DNA from: Swaminathania salitolerans
GTDB taxonomy: Bacteria; Pseudomonadota; Alphaproteobacteria; Acetobacterales; Acetobacteraceae
Direction of reading: 5' to 3'
DNA: 64,000 nt
Assembly (NCBI RefSeq): GCF_007988945.1
Contig: NZ_BJVC01000001.1
Span: 434,001-498,000 of the forward strand
The notes under the pieces are model-generated. The model did not search any database and had not been told where the DNA came from. It saw nothing but the letters and a program-made list of their open reading frames with translations. The position numbers and the translations under genes are program-made. Below are positions 16,084 to 26,101 of the stretch, piece by piece; the first letter of the stretch is position 1; each line of letters starts with the position of its first letter.

Positions 16084-17589
16084 ATGTCGACGAATTATGC
16101 AGAACCGCCTTTTCGCGAGCGTTACGGTAATTATATCGGTGGGAAATGGCACGACCCGGTCTCGGGCAGATATATGGACGATCATTCGCCCGTCGATGGG
16201 CGTCTGCTGTGCCAGGTGCCGCAATCCGACGCGAAGGATGTCGATCTGGCCATCGATGCAGCCGAGGCAGCGCGTGCGGCATGGGGCAAGACGCCCGCCG
16301 CCGATCGGGCGCAGATCCTGCTCAGGGCCGCCGATCGCATGGAGGCGAATCTCGAACTGCTTGCCCGGGCCGAGACCTGGGATAACGGCAAGCCCGTTCG
16401 CGAGACCCTGAACGCGGATATTCCGCTCGCTATCGACCATTTCCGGTATTTCGCAGGCTGCATCCGTGCCCAGGAGGGAGGGATCAGCGAGATCAACGAG
16501 ACCACCGTCGCCTATCATTATCACGAGCCGCTCGGTGTGGTCGGGCAGATCATTCCCTGGAATTTCCCGATCCTGATGGGAGCATGGAAGCTGGCACCGG
16601 CCCTCGCTGCCGGGAACTGCGTCGTGCTCAAACCCGCGGAGACCACGCCCGCCAGTATTCTCGTCATGATGGATCTGATCGGCGATCTCTTTCCGCCCGG
16701 CGTGATCAATATCGTCAACGGCCTCGGCAAGGACGTGGGTGCGGCGCTGTCGAACAGCAAGCGTATCGCCAAGATCGCCTTCACCGGATCCACTGCGACC
16801 GGCAGGATGATCGGTCATGCCGCCGCCGAGAACCTGATTCCGGCGACGCTCGAGCTCGGGGGCAAGTCGCCGAACGTCTTCTTTGCCGATATCATGGACA
16901 AGGATGACGACTATCTCGACAAGGCGATCGAGGGATTTGCCATGTTCGCGCTCAATCAGGGGCAGGTCTGCACCTGCCCGAGCCGCGCACTCGTGCAGGA
17001 ATCGATCTTCGAGCGTTTCATGGAAAAGGTTCTCCCGCGTGTCCGGGCCATACGGCAGGGGCATCCGCTCGACCCCGAGACGATGATGGGCGCGCAGAAT
17101 TCGCCGATGCAGCAGGAGAAGATCCTGTCCTATATCGAAATCGGCAAGCAGGAAGGCGCGAAGGTCCTGACTGGTGGGGGCGTGCCCGATCTGGGAGGCG
17201 ATCTTGGGAGCGGTTATTATATCCAGCCTACCGTCTTCCAGGGCAGGAACGACATGCGGATCTTCCAGGAAGAAATCTTCGGACCCGTACTGGCGGTCAC
17301 GACCTTCAAAACAGAGGAGGAGGCGCTCGCTCTGGCCAATGATACGGAATACGGTCTCGGCGCGGGTGTGTGGAGCCGCGACACCAATATCTGTTATCGC
17401 ATGGGGCGAGGCATCCAGGCCGGACGTGTCTGGGTCAATTGCTATCACGTCTATCCGGCTCATGCCGCTTTCGGCGGCTACAAGAAATCCGGCATCGGTC
17501 GCGAAAATCACAAGATGATGCTCGATCACTATCAGCAGACGAAAAACCTGCTCGTCAGCTACAGCGAAAAGAAACAGGGCTTTTTCTGA
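16084..17589 (+). CDS. NAD(P)+-dependent aldehyde dehydrogenase (AldB-like)
   Basis: A 501-residue aldehyde dehydrogenase. The ATG at 16084 has GGAG 9 bases upstream; in-frame codons upstream show no family similarity. Seen are [12 protein letters not shown] and LKPAE (cofactor contacts), [11 protein letters not shown], the general base in [11 protein letters not shown], and the nucleophilic cysteine in [13 protein letters not shown], a double-cysteine motif like that of AldB. Substrate is probably acetaldehyde or another short aldehyde. In acetic acid bacteria most ethanol oxidation is periplasmic, and this soluble enzyme would act in the cytoplasm. A terminator-like hairpin follows. Confidence 0.9.
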   Translation: MSTNYAEPPFRERYGNYIGGKWHDPVSGRYMDDHSPVDGRLLCQVPQSDAKDVDLAIDAAEAARAAWGKTPAADRAQILLRAADRMEANLELLARAETWDNGKPVRETLNADIPLAIDHFRYFAGCIRAQEGGISEINETTVAYHYHEPLGVVGQIIPWNFPILMGAWKLAPALAAGNCVVLKPAETTPASILVMMDLIGDLFPPGVINIVNGLGKDVGAALSNSKRIAKIAFTGSTATGRMIGHAAAENLIPATLELGGKSPNVFFADIMDKDDDYLDKAIEGFAMFALNQGQVCTCPSRALVQESIFERFMEKVLPRVRAIRQGHPLDPETMMGAQNSPMQQEKILSYIEIGKQEGAKVLTGGGVPDLGGDLGSGYYIQPTVFQGRNDMRIFQEEIFGPVLAVTTFKTEEEALALANDTEYGLGAGVWSRDTNICYRMGRGIQAGRVWVNCYHVYPAHAAFGGYKKSGIGRENHKMMLDHYQQTKNLLVSYSEKKQGFF

Positions 17590-17610
17590 TATGATCCCGC
17601 CCCGGAAGCA

Positions 17611-17643
17611 CCCGGGAAGCCCCCCGGGAGCGGGCAGTTTTTT
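17611..17643 (+). terminator. intrinsic terminator after the aldehyde dehydrogenase
   Basis: A G+C-rich hairpin (CCCGGG-AAGCCC-CCCGGG, with alternative GCCC/GGGC pairing) ends in a run of six T at 17638-17643, about 20-50 bases after the stop. Confidence 0.7.
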
Positions 17644-17648
17644 CAGGA

Positions 17649-17678
17649 CCAACGGGAAGGTCTGTGCCCTCCCGTTGG
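17649..17678. repeat. inverted repeat at the 3' side of the S10 peptidase gene
   Basis: CCAACGGGA and TCCCGTTGG pair perfectly around a 12-base loop, 10 bases beyond the peptidase stop. Read from the minus strand it is followed by A rather than T, so it is not a classical terminator; it may protect the mRNA end. Confidence 0.5.
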
Positions 17679-17687
17679 CATCTGCGT

Positions 17688-19187
17688 CTATTGCGCGGTT
17701 TCCTTGTAGAAGGCAGCGACATCGCGCGAGAGCGCAGCGCGGCTCGCAGGGCGGGTATAGAGCATATGACCGCCCTCATAGAGGTGCAGCGAGATCCGGT
17801 CGGCCCCGACAGGAATATGATCCTTCGTCCAGCGCGTGGTGCCGAAAGGGCAGGCCATATCGAAATAGCCATTGGCGATGAAGATATGCAGGCTGGGGTC
17901 GAGCGCCAGCATCTTGCGCAGGATGCCGACCTGATCGGTAAGCTGCGAGCCCTGGCTCGTGAACTTCCACGCGCCGTTCACTTCCATGCTCAACAGGTCA
18001 TAGGTCAGAGGCGTCCTGAACTTCAGTTCGTTACCGACATATCCCGCATAGGCATTGCCATAGGCACGGCCGAACCCTGAGAGGGTCATTTCGGGGCTCT
18101 GGCTGTTGTCGATTCCATCGGCATAGGGATCGGGAATCGACTGCGTGAAATCGTAGATGCCATAAAGACGCCCGTTGCGGCTGCGGACATCATGAGCGAA
18201 GGGATTGGGCTCCCCCATTTCCTTTGTGATGACTTCCACCGGCAAGCCCGTGCGCGCGGCGAGATCGGCGTAGAACTTCTTCGCATCATCCCCCTTTGGC
18301 GGGGCATTGGCGATCGTGGTCAGATACGGGCCGAGCGCATAGCGATAGGCCTCATCCACGGCCTGCGGCGTCAGCTTGCCGGTCTGGGACAGATGCGAGG
18401 CGATGAAGGTGGGCAGCGCCATGGCCGAGGCCATCGGGTTGTTCGTGTTGTCCAGAAACTGCATCTGGATGGCAGGTGAGATCATCACGATACCGTTGAC
18501 GATCAGGTTCTGCTGCTGCTGCAACGCATCGGCCACCTGTGCCGAGCGGATGCCGCCATAGCTCTCGCCCACCAGATAATGCGGCGAGGCTTCGCGCCCG
18601 TTCTGTCCGATCCACAACGCGATGGCCTTGGCAAAAGCCGCACCGTCCTTGGTGACGCTGTAGAATTCCTCAGCGGCCTTTTTGGGGTCGGTCGGCTGCG
18701 AGTAGCCTGTGCCCACGGCATCGATGAACACCATGTCGGTGGCGGGCAGCCAGCTATCCGGATTATCCGCCAGATGGGCACGCGCGCCATCTTCCGGATG
18801 ATCTGCCGGGAATTGCAGCATACGCGGCCCTGCTGCACCGAGATTCAGATAGGCAGAGCCAGCGCCCGGACCCCCATTGAAAAAGAAGGAGACCGGACGG
18901 TTCTGCGCGTTCGATCCGTCCTTCGTATAGGCGATATAGAAGACCTTGGCTGAGGGCTTTCCCTCCTTGTCGCGCAGGGTCAGGGTTCCGGCATGGGCCG
19001 TATAGGCAATGCTCTGCCCGCCCGCCGTCAGATGATGCTTCGTGACGGAATCCGCGGGCAGCAGGGCGGCCAGCCCCTCCTTGGGAGCCTCGCTCCTGGC
19101 AGGCTCAGCCGCGTGAGCGGCGGGGAGAAGAGGCAGGGCGAAGCAGGCCGAAGCCAGCAACGCCGCAACAAGAGTCTTGCGCGACAT
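17688..19187 (-). CDS. secreted S10-family serine carboxypeptidase-like peptidase
   Basis: A 499-residue protein with a clear signal peptide (MSRKTLVAALLASACFALPLLPAAHAA). The alpha/beta-hydrolase core carries the oxyanion motif FFFNGGPGAGSAYLN, the nucleophile in YLVGESYGGIR, the acid in ANGYFDMACPFG and the histidine in EGGHMLYT, matching family S10. It would remove C-terminal residues from peptides in the periplasm or outside the cell. It is transcribed toward the aldehyde dehydrogenase and is not obviously part of an operon. Its upstream side is the edge of the TIR island. Confidence 0.9.
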   Translation of the reverse strand: MSRKTLVAALLASACFALPLLPAAHAAEPARSEAPKEGLAALLPADSVTKHHLTAGGQSIAYTAHAGTLTLRDKEGKPSAKVFYIAYTKDGSNAQNRPVSFFFNGGPGAGSAYLNLGAAGPRMLQFPADHPEDGARAHLADNPDSWLPATDMVFIDAVGTGYSQPTDPKKAAEEFYSVTKDGAAFAKAIALWIGQNGREASPHYLVGESYGGIRSAQVADALQQQQNLIVNGIVMISPAIQMQFLDNTNNPMASAMALPTFIASHLSQTGKLTPQAVDEAYRYALGPYLTTIANAPPKGDDAKKFYADLAARTGLPVEVITKEMGEPNPFAHDVRSRNGRLYGIYDFTQSIPDPYADGIDNSQSPEMTLSGFGRAYGNAYAGYVGNELKFRTPLTYDLLSMEVNGAWKFTSQGSQLTDQVGILRKMLALDPSLHIFIANGYFDMACPFGTTRWTKDHIPVGADRISLHLYEGGHMLYTRPASRAALSRDVAAFYKETAQ

Positions 19188-19256
19188 GCAAAGTCCTTTC
19201 GAGTTTGGAACAGTATAACAATCTCGGAAGGGGGTGCAATGCGGGGAGGGGAAGAT

Positions 19257-19300
19257 CAGGGCGCTGCCCTGAAACCCGCCAAAGGGTCGTCGCCCTTTGG
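19257..19300 (+). repeat. two-hairpin intergenic element, left copy
   Basis: Hairpin 1 is CAGGGC-GCT-GCCCTG (19257-19271). Hairpin 2 is CCAAAGGG-TCGTCG-CCCTTTGG (19279-19300). They are separated by AAACCCG and followed by AAACCCG again. The architecture (short GGGC/GCCC hairpin, then an AAAGGG/CCCTTT hairpin) matches, in reverse orientation, the element at 22438-22482 at the other side of the TIR gene. Confidence 0.65.
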
Positions 19301-19689
19301 AAACCCGTTTCGAAGTTTGGTCTTCGAGTGGTACCTTTCGCCCCGTTACTGTTGCTCCTAGCCCAACAATCTGACCTGAGACTGAATTCTGCGCTCAGAG
19401 CCGGTAGTGGCAGTTGAGGTCAACAGGTAGAGGTTGTATTTTAGCTTATGAGAGCGAATAGTTCTGCAATTATTGTGCGGGCATTTAGGCCCTCTGCGAA
19501 AGTCTGAGGCGTCGGCGTCCGAGGGGTGTCGTATAGTCAGCCCTCGGGGGGGGACTCGCGCGAAGCTGAATAGGCTGCCGGAGCGGGAAATCATCATTTA
19601 AAAAAGAACTACCAAGCTTTGATGGGTAGACTTTTGAGGCTGTAAATGATGGACTTCTTCCCTGATCGCAGTGAAGGTGAATGCTGTAA
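19301..19689. other. non-coding stretch at the left edge of the TIR island
   Basis: About 390 bases with no convincing gene. Base composition falls from G+C-rich to mixed. Short open frames exist on the minus strand but none has a recognisable motif or a good ribosome-binding site. Part of it may be decayed mobile-element sequence; nothing in it proves this. A GAAGGTG ribosome-binding site near 19674 serves the TIR gene. Confidence 0.5.
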
Positions 19690-22254
19690 ATGACTCCCAC
19701 AATATTTCTCTCGCTGTCCTTTGTTGACGAGGCTTTCGTCAGGTCTGTCTATGACCGCCTTCCGCGCGGCGTAGCTCGTTACTTCCGACGGTCTTTCGAG
19801 CGAGGAGAGGACCTTGTCGAGGCGATGGAACGCAATCTCGATGCTTCCGAGATTTTCGTTCTTTTTGCATCTCGCGCATCGCTCAGTTCTTTCGCCGTTG
19901 GCTTTGAGGTCAGCGAGGCAAAAACCCGCAAGATTTTTGGGAAAATGAAAAGGGTCTTTGTCTTTCCGATCGAAAGTAATCTCATATTCAGTGATCTTCC
20001 GAGATGGATACAGAGCTCTTGGCAACCGAACGCGGGTGAGACACCCGCGGACATTGCTCGCTTTCTGACCACCATACTTTTAGAACCTGACCGGGGGCTT
20101 TCGATTGCAGCACCTCAAGTGATAGGCCGTGGCGCCACGGTTGATGCTGTCAGACGATTGGCGGCATTACAATTGCAACGAAAGCGCGCGAGTCCGAACG
20201 TCTTCATTTTCCCCGGCATATCCGGGATTGGTCGAAGGACATTTGCGGCCTATTATCTGCGGCAAGGTATGGCTACGGATGCGAACCTCCCGTATGGGCC
20301 GTCGATTCAACTTTCCACGCAAGCCGAACTCGTCGATCTCTATCGAGCGCTTCGCTCCGAGGTGAGTCCGACAATCGGTCCTCAAGCTATGGCAGAGGAT
20401 CAAGCCGCGTTCCAAAACCTTAAGCAAGACGGTCAGATTACAGAAATTATTCGGGTGATGGGTCACTTCGAAGCCCTGCAACAGGCCATAACGATCGTTA
20501 CGGCTGCTGGCCTTTTCGAGGATGTGGCGACGCCCAAAAGTTGGGTAGCTCCTCTTCTTAAGGCTATACCAACCAATCAAGTTCTCGTTGTGGTTAGTAA
20601 TATTCAGTTCCGAACCGTATTCGTTGATAATCTCGATAATGCAATCCAAATGCGCATCCCTGAACTCGACAATGAGGACATTCGCGCGCTAATGATTTTC
20701 ACAGCCAATCTCTTGGATGTGAAAGAATTTAAGATCTCCAGTGATCTTGTCCAAGCAATTGGGGGGCATCCCGACGTCGCAAACGCGGCGGTTCGGCTTG
20801 CAAAGCAACGTGGCACAGGCATCCTTGAACGAGACCCGCGACAGTTATTCTCAGTTCAACAGGCAATCATTGGTGAGTCTGTTCGGCCGGACGCCTTAAG
20901 CATCACAAGCCGCCAGATTCTCGACGTTCTTGGATGGCTGCCGAACCTCGGTTCCGATCTGCTTGAAGCGATTGTGGTCGACGAACTTGGCGTTGAACCG
21001 GACGAGTTCAACTTAACGATAGAAAATTTAATATTGGGCTGCTTGCTCTACGCGAACGGGCCTCGCCTAGCTATCGCCAATTCTGTCCGCCAAATCTATC
21101 GCCGCTACAATGTGGCAGACGACAAAACCGTCGCCGCTATGGCGAAAGTTTTCAAGGCCGCTTGGGCGAAAGTCCAAGATCAGGGATTTAGAGACGATCT
21201 ATTTGCTGCGTTCCTATTTATGCATCTTCTCGATCGTTCGGCATTGCCGAAAGAACTTCAGGCGCTCCTGACCCCTAGCAATCTATACGATGTCGTTCGT
21301 GAGGTATACGCAAGAGGTAAGCAATCAGAGGACGACTTAGTCATCGAACAGGCGATCAACTGGGGGAGCGTCGCTTTAGAGATGAATATGAGTGAAGGGC
21401 TCAGGGAAGAAATTCTCTCTACTGTTACCCGAGCACAAATCAGGCTGCGACGCTATCCGGACGCCGCAAAAACCATCGAATACATGAGAAATCGAGGCTA
21501 TCGACAAGTGGCCTTCCTCCAGGGCCATTTGCTTCGCAAGCAACGGAATTTTGAGGGTGCCATACCTTGGTTACGCATCGCTTTAGAACACAATCGAGGG
21601 AACCGCTCGGCCGTTCATGAACTGGCGATATGCTATCGGCGCTTGCACAATTCACGAGAACTGGAAATTCTGCTGCGCGAGAACGATCACCTCGTTGACG
21701 ATAGTGCTCAGTTCCTCGACTTTATGATTGGCTTGCACATCGCTAAAAATGATCTTTCGCAGGTTCCTGCCGCAATCGATAGACTCCGCCAGCTCGATGA
21801 AAATGCTAATCGGGCCGACCTACGGCAAGCCCAACTTCTGTCTAAACAAAACAACGAAAGAGGCGCCTTCGCGTACCTTACCAACGTGCTTGAGCAAAGC
21901 GGTGGCTCTATGCGACTACGCAAGGCACGTGCGATCTATGCTGCACGTATTGGCGAACTAGGGGTGGCACGACAAGATTTGGCACTAATCATTGCTGATA
22001 AAAGAAATGAAGGCGCGTCGGTCAGTATAGAAACACAAATTCTTATCGCCGAAGGTCGAGCAAGCGATGCATATGCGCTTAACATCGATACTACTCCACA
22101 GGAACCGGGTGATTGGTTGATCCGGGCCTCTGTATTTGATGCTTTTGCTGACGATCCAAGCACGCCGTTGGCCCTTCGAACAAGATTGAAGCAGCAGGCT
22201 CTCGAATTTCGCGCAAAGTATGGGCAAGTGCCAAGCTATGATGACGACGACTGA
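19690..22254 (+). CDS. TIR domain - degenerate NTPase - TPR protein (putative NLR-like defence protein)
   Basis: An 854-residue protein. Residues 3-115 look like a TIR domain: first strand IFLSLSFVD, helix-rich RSFERGEDLVEAMERNLDAS, strand EIFVLFAS, then SLSSFAVGFEVSEAK, where E73 is the best candidate for the NADase glutamate. Residues 145-400 resemble a STAND-type NTPase: FPGISGIGRRTFAAYY sits where the P-loop is expected, but the usual Lys-Thr reads Arg-Arg. From about residue 580 helical repeats of TPR type follow (for example YPDAAKTIEYMRNRGYRQVAFLQGHLLRKQRNFEGAIPWL, in part). The acidic tail is DDDD. TIR-STAND-repeat proteins act in bacteria as phage sensors that deplete NAD+. The gene stands alone, is A+T richer than its neighbours, and is probably acquired. 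Function is inferred. Confidence 0.7.
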   Translation: MTPTIFLSLSFVDEAFVRSVYDRLPRGVARYFRRSFERGEDLVEAMERNLDASEIFVLFASRASLSSFAVGFEVSEAKTRKIFGKMKRVFVFPIESNLIFSDLPRWIQSSWQPNAGETPADIARFLTTILLEPDRGLSIAAPQVIGRGATVDAVRRLAALQLQRKRASPNVFIFPGISGIGRRTFAAYYLRQGMATDANLPYGPSIQLSTQAELVDLYRALRSEVSPTIGPQAMAEDQAAFQNLKQDGQITEIIRVMGHFEALQQAITIVTAAGLFEDVATPKSWVAPLLKAIPTNQVLVVVSNIQFRTVFVDNLDNAIQMRIPELDNEDIRALMIFTANLLDVKEFKISSDLVQAIGGHPDVANAAVRLAKQRGTGILERDPRQLFSVQQAIIGESVRPDALSITSRQILDVLGWLPNLGSDLLEAIVVDELGVEPDEFNLTIENLILGCLLYANGPRLAIANSVRQIYRRYNVADDKTVAAMAKVFKAAWAKVQDQGFRDDLFAAFLFMHLLDRSALPKELQALLTPSNLYDVVREVYARGKQSEDDLVIEQAINWGSVALEMNMSEGLREEILSTVTRAQIRLRRYPDAAKTIEYMRNRGYRQVAFLQGHLLRKQRNFEGAIPWLRIALEHNRGNRSAVHELAICYRRLHNSRELEILLRENDHLVDDSAQFLDFMIGLHIAKNDLSQVPAAIDRLRQLDENANRADLRQAQLLSKQNNERGAFAYLTNVLEQSGGSMRLRKARAIYAARIGELGVARQDLALIIADKRNEGASVSIETQILIAEGRASDAYALNIDTTPQEPGDWLIRASVFDAFADDPSTPLALRTRLKQQALEFRAKYGQVPSYDDDD

Positions 22255-22437
22255 AGATTCTCTGATACTATTCTATCATCACTACGCTAATCGGATCTCT
22301 TTTATACCCAGAGTGAGCTAAGAATGGCCGTGAAATCTAACCCTTGACGACCGCTCCCCCCCTAAAAAAGCACTGGATCCCGATAGCCCGTTCTACCCCC
22401 GGAGCGGGCGCAACACTATAACGTATTCGTCGGGATG

Positions 22438-22482
22438 AAAGGGGCCTCCGCCCCTTTCCGGGGAGCGGGGCAGAGCCCCGCT
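22438..22482 (-). terminator. two-hairpin element at the fumC 3' end (right copy)
   Basis: Reading the minus strand, AGCGGGGC-TCT-GCCCCGCT (22464-22482) is followed by AAAGGGGC-GGAG-GCCCCTTT (22438-22457). It lies immediately beyond the fumC stop and probably ends that transcript. It has the same two-hairpin plan as 19257-19300, in the opposite orientation. Confidence 0.6.
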
Positions 22483-22487
22483 TTCCC

Positions 22488-23891
22488 TTACTTCCCCTTC
22501 AAATTTGGTGCCAGCATGGTGCGCGGGTCGACCAGTCGGTCGAAATCGGCTTCGCTGACCGCATTCAGAGCCAGAGCCGCTTCTTTCAGCGTGCAGTCAT
22601 GGTCCATGGCGTGATGCGCGACCTTTGAGGCCGTGTCGTAGCCGATGGTCGGCGCAAGGGCCGTCACGAGCATGACGGATTCCGCCACATAGCGTTCGAT
22701 GCGGGCGCGGTTCGGCTTGGTGCCTTCAATCAGGAAGGTACGGAAATTCTCGCTGCCGTCATGCAGCAGGGTGATGCTCTGCATGATGTTCTGGATGATG
22801 AGCGGCTTGTAGACGTTCATTTCCAGCAGGCCACCGGCGCCGCCAAAACCCACCGCCACGTCATTGGCCATCACCTGCACGGCCAGCATGGCCAGGGCTT
22901 CGGCCTGGGTCGGGTTGACCTTGCCGGGCATGATGGACGAGCCGGGCTCGTTCTCAGGCAGGTGCAGCTCGGCAAAACCGGCGCGCGGGCCGCAGGAGAG
23001 CAGGCGGATATCGTTCGCGATCTTGTAGAGCGCGCCTGCCGTGGTGCGCAGCGCGCCAGAGAAATGCACGAGCGCATCATGCGCGCCTTGCAGGGCAAAC
23101 TTGTTCTCGCCGCTGATGAAGGCGGCGTCGCTCAGACGGGCGATTTCGGCGCAGGCGCGACCGGCAAAGGGGGCATCGGTATTGATGCCGGTGCCAAGCG
23201 CGGTGCCGCCGAGGGCGAGGGGGTAGAGTCCCTTTTCGGCTTCCTGGATACGGGCGATGTTCTCGCGCAGCATTCCGGCATAGCCGTGGAATTCCTGACC
23301 CAGCGTGACCGGCACGGCATCCTGCATATGGGTGCGGCCGATCTTGACGATGTCCTTCCACTCTTCGGCCTTGGCCTCGATGGATTCCGCCAGACGCGTC
23401 AGGGCCGGGATCAGCCTGCGTCGGCTGCCCAGCACGACCGCCACATGCATGGCGGTGGGGAAATTGTCGTTGGACGATTGCGACATGTTGACGTGGTCGT
23501 TGGGATGAACCGGGCGCTTGCTGCCCAGAGCCTCGCCGGAAAGCTGGCAGGCGCGGTTCGAGATGACCTCATTGATATTCATGTTGAACTGCGTGCCAGA
23601 GCCGGTCATCCAGACATGAAGCGGGAACATGTCGGCATGCTGGCCGGCCAGGATTTCATCGCAGACCGTCGTGATCAGCGTGTATTGCGTCTCGCCCAGA
23701 CGGCCGCTCTGGTGATTGGCGTGCGCACAGGCGCGCTTGACGATGGCGTAGGCCTCGATCATCTCGCGCGGCATCAGGTCTCGGCCGATGCTGAAATAGT
23801 GAAGCGAGCGCTGGGTCTGCGCGCCCCACAGCCTGTCGGCGGGAATCTCGATTTCGCCGAGGCCGTCGGTTTCGATCCGTGTGTCGCTCAT
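22488..23891 (-). CDS. fumC: class II fumarate hydratase
   Basis: A 467-residue fumarase that interconverts fumarate and L-malate in the TCA cycle. The length equals that of E. coli FumC. Seen are the N-terminal [34 protein letters not shown], the TGSGT substrate region, and the superfamily signature [15 protein letters not shown] with its catalytic serine. The ATG at 23891 lies 1 base after the malic enzyme stop, so the two are co-transcribed. Upstream in-frame codons overlap the malic enzyme and are not family-like. As an oxygen-stable, iron-free enzyme it suits an obligate aerobe. Confidence 0.95.
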   Translation of the reverse strand: MSDTRIETDGLGEIEIPADRLWGAQTQRSLHYFSIGRDLMPREMIEAYAIVKRACAHANHQSGRLGETQYTLITTVCDEILAGQHADMFPLHVWMTGSGTQFNMNINEVISNRACQLSGEALGSKRPVHPNDHVNMSQSSNDNFPTAMHVAVVLGSRRRLIPALTRLAESIEAKAEEWKDIVKIGRTHMQDAVPVTLGQEFHGYAGMLRENIARIQEAEKGLYPLALGGTALGTGINTDAPFAGRACAEIARLSDAAFISGENKFALQGAHDALVHFSGALRTTAGALYKIANDIRLLSCGPRAGFAELHLPENEPGSSIMPGKVNPTQAEALAMLAVQVMANDVAVGFGGAGGLLEMNVYKPLIIQNIMQSITLLHDGSENFRTFLIEGTKPNRARIERYVAESVMLVTALAPTIGYDTASKVAHHAMDHDCTLKEAALALNAVSEADFDRLVDPRTMLAPNLKGK

Positions 23892-23892
23892 G

Positions 23893-25545
23893 TCAGACCT
23901 TCTCGTAGTGATCGTATTCAGGTGTCCAGACGATGGACCGTATCCGGTCGCGCAGCTCGTCGTCGCTGAATTCAGGACATACGCCATCTTCGCATGCCTG
24001 TCTGGCTGCTGCTTCGGCTACGGCAAAGGCAACCCTTCGCAATTGCGTGACCGGCGGGAGGAGATTGCCATCCGGATTGTCGCGCAGCGGCGAAAGCGAG
24101 GCGAGACCGCGCGCCGCGGCCATGAACATGGAATCGGTCACACGCGTCGCGCCGGTCGCCAGGAGGCACAGGCCGAGCCCGGGAAAGATATAGGCGTTGT
24201 TGGTCTGATCGACGCGATGGGTGCGGCCATGCAGGTCGAGCGGAGGAAAGGGACTGCCGGTGCTGACCAGAGCGCGCTCGTCGGACCAGGCCATGATATC
24301 TTCCGGCGTGGCCTCGGAATGCGAGGTCGGATTGGAAAGCGGGAAAATGATCGGGCGTTCGCAGTGTTCTGCCATGTCGCGCACGATCTTCTCGGTGAAC
24401 AGCCCCTTCACCCCGGAAACGCCGATCAGGATGCTGGCCCGGCTTTCCTGCATCACGGTCCCGAAATCCGTCGGGCGCTCCTTCCAGTCCCTGCGCGCGA
24501 AGAGTGCCTGCCCCTCGCTGAGTCCGGCACGGTCAGCGAGGATCAGCCCGTCCTGATCGAGCATGTAGAAGCGCGAGAGCGCCTCCTCCTCGCTGGCACC
24601 TTCATCGAGCATGACCTGAAGCAGAAGCCGTGCGATTCCCACTCCGGCCGAGCCCGCGCCGAGCATCACGATGGTTTCGTCCTTCAGCTTGCCGTCATGG
24701 GCGGCCTTTGCGCTGAGGATCGCGGCGGTGGTGACGGCGGCAGTGCCCTGGATATCGTCGTTGAACGTACAGAGACGGTTGCGATAGCGCTCGAGGATCG
24801 GCGCGGCATTCGCGCTGCTGAAATCCTCCCAGTGCAGGGCCACATGAGGCCAGCGCGCCTGTACGGCGGTCACGAAGCGCTCGATGAAGGCGTCGTATTC
24901 GGGCCCGCGTATGCGCTCGTGGCGCCAGCCGATATAGGCCGGATTCTGCAGCAGATCCTGGTTGTTCGTACCGGTATCGAGCACGATGGGAAGGGTCTGA
25001 TCTGGGGAGATTCCTGCGCAGGTGGTGTAGAGGGAGAGCTTGCCTATAGGGATGCCCATTCCGCCCGCGCCCTGATCGCCGAGGCCGAGAATGCGCTCGC
25101 CATCGGTCACGACGATGATCCGGACATCGTCATAGGCCGGATTGGCGAGAACATCGTCCATGGAATCGCGTTCGGGATAACTCAGGAAAAGCCCGCGCGG
25201 TCTTTGCCAGATCTCGGAAAAACGCTGGCAGGCCTCCCCGACGGTCGGCGTATAGACAAGCGGCAGCATGGCCTCGATACGCCTTGTGAGCAGCGCGTAG
25301 AAGAGGGTTTCGTTCGTATCCTGAACCTCACGCAGATGAACATGGCGTGCGAAAGGGGAGGGCAGGGCGTCGAGGAACTTGAGGGCTGCATCGACCTGCT
25401 GGTCGAGCGTCAGCACTGCCCGCGGCAGGAGACCGTGAAGTTCGAAAGCCTCGCGCTCTTCGGGGGTGAACGCCAGCCCCTTGTTGAGGAAAGGGTGATT
25501 GAGCAGATCCTGCCCGCAGAGGGCAACGGATAGCGTCTTGTTCAT
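23893..25545 (-). CDS. maeA: NAD-type malic enzyme
   Basis: A 550-residue malic enzyme converting L-malate to pyruvate and CO2, close in length to E. coli MaeA. Seen are [20 protein letters not shown] (catalytic tyrosine region), [25 protein letters not shown], in which the catalytic lysine lies, the metal-binding [13 protein letters not shown], and the dinucleotide fold [15 protein letters not shown]. With fumC directly downstream the pair would turn fumarate into malate and then pyruvate, giving the cell a route from C4 acids to pyruvate. NAD versus NADP preference is assigned by family resemblance only. Confidence 0.92.
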   Translation of the reverse strand: MNKTLSVALCGQDLLNHPFLNKGLAFTPEEREAFELHGLLPRAVLTLDQQVDAALKFLDALPSPFARHVHLREVQDTNETLFYALLTRRIEAMLPLVYTPTVGEACQRFSEIWQRPRGLFLSYPERDSMDDVLANPAYDDVRIIVVTDGERILGLGDQGAGGMGIPIGKLSLYTTCAGISPDQTLPIVLDTGTNNQDLLQNPAYIGWRHERIRGPEYDAFIERFVTAVQARWPHVALHWEDFSSANAAPILERYRNRLCTFNDDIQGTAAVTTAAILSAKAAHDGKLKDETIVMLGAGSAGVGIARLLLQVMLDEGASEEEALSRFYMLDQDGLILADRAGLSEGQALFARRDWKERPTDFGTVMQESRASILIGVSGVKGLFTEKIVRDMAEHCERPIIFPLSNPTSHSEATPEDIMAWSDERALVSTGSPFPPLDLHGRTHRVDQTNNAYIFPGLGLCLLATGATRVTDSMFMAAARGLASLSPLRDNPDGNLLPPVTQLRRVAFAVAEAAARQACEDGVCPEFSDDELRDRIRSIVWTPEYDHYEKV

Positions 25546-25647
25546 GAACGGTCTCCCCGCAAAACGATGCGCTCGTGAGCGCCAGCCATCGAGAGGGGGG
25601 AGTGAACCACAACAAAAACCGGCACGCGAGTCTTCTGACCCTCATAT

Positions 25648-25682
25648 GAACGACATCCGGATGGCGCATCCGGATGTCGTTC
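25648..25682. terminator. perfect 16-bp hairpin between mutarotase and malic enzyme genes
   Basis: GAACGACATCCGGATG and its exact complement flank a 3-base loop, 15 bases past the mutarotase stop (minus strand). No T-run follows. It is very stable and probably insulates the fucose gene from maeA-fumC. Confidence 0.6.
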
Positions 25683-25696
25683 CGGTTGGGGAAATG

Positions 25697-26050
25697 TCAG
25701 GATCCGGGCGTGGCGAGATGTTCGGAAAGATTGAAGATACAGGTCATCGGGCGCCATTTCTCGCCTTCGGGGGTGCCCGGGAGGCGCCTTTGATAGCGAT
25801 CCATCTCTGCCTCCCATCGCTGCACGACAGGAGGTACGTTGCCTGGGGGCGTTTGCACCTCTTCGCATTCGGCGATCATGAAAAGGCGCGTCCCGAAACG
25901 CCAGATCTCCATTGCGACGATACCGCGTGCGTTGAGATCGGCCAGTATCCCGGGCCAGACTGCCCCCGGACGATGACGTGCTTCATATGCGGCGATCAGG
26001 CTTGCATCGGCGACGAGATCGAGAGCGTAGCAACGGCGTTCCTGCGGCAT
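25697..26050 (-). CDS. L-fucose mutarotase (RhaM/COG3254 family)
   Basis: A 117-residue protein of the L-rhamnose mutarotase family. The conserved pattern is visible: YEARHRPGAVWPGILADL with the histidine, GIVAMEIWRFGTRLFMIAE, then the C-terminal RWRPM-type tail (EKWRPMTCIFNL). These enzymes interconvert alpha and beta anomers of 6-deoxy-hexoses. Divergence from the L-fucose operon, with a shared 124-base promoter region, indicates L-fucose as substrate, supplying the anomer used by the dehydrogenase. AAGGGA lies 8 bases before its ATG. It is a different family from E. coli FucU. Confidence 0.85.
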   Translation of the reverse strand: MPQERRCYALDLVADASLIAAYEARHRPGAVWPGILADLNARGIVAMEIWRFGTRLFMIAECEEVQTPPGNVPPVVQRWEAEMDRYQRRLPGTPEGEKWRPMTCIFNLSEHLATPGS

Positions 26051-26101
26051 TTTCGCGTGTCCCTTGTGAATAATCTCTCTGTTATGTGTATTGTAACGTC
26101 A

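Noticed and set aside
19301-19689. transposase remnant at the left edge of the TIR island
   Set aside because: Short minus-strand frames exist, but none shows a DDE, HTH or other transposase motif and no terminal inverted repeats or target duplications were seen.
25697-26050. L-rhamnose mutarotase acting in rhamnose breakdown
   Set aside because: The family includes rhamnose enzymes, but all linked genes belong to the fucose route, with no rhamnose isomerase or kinase present.
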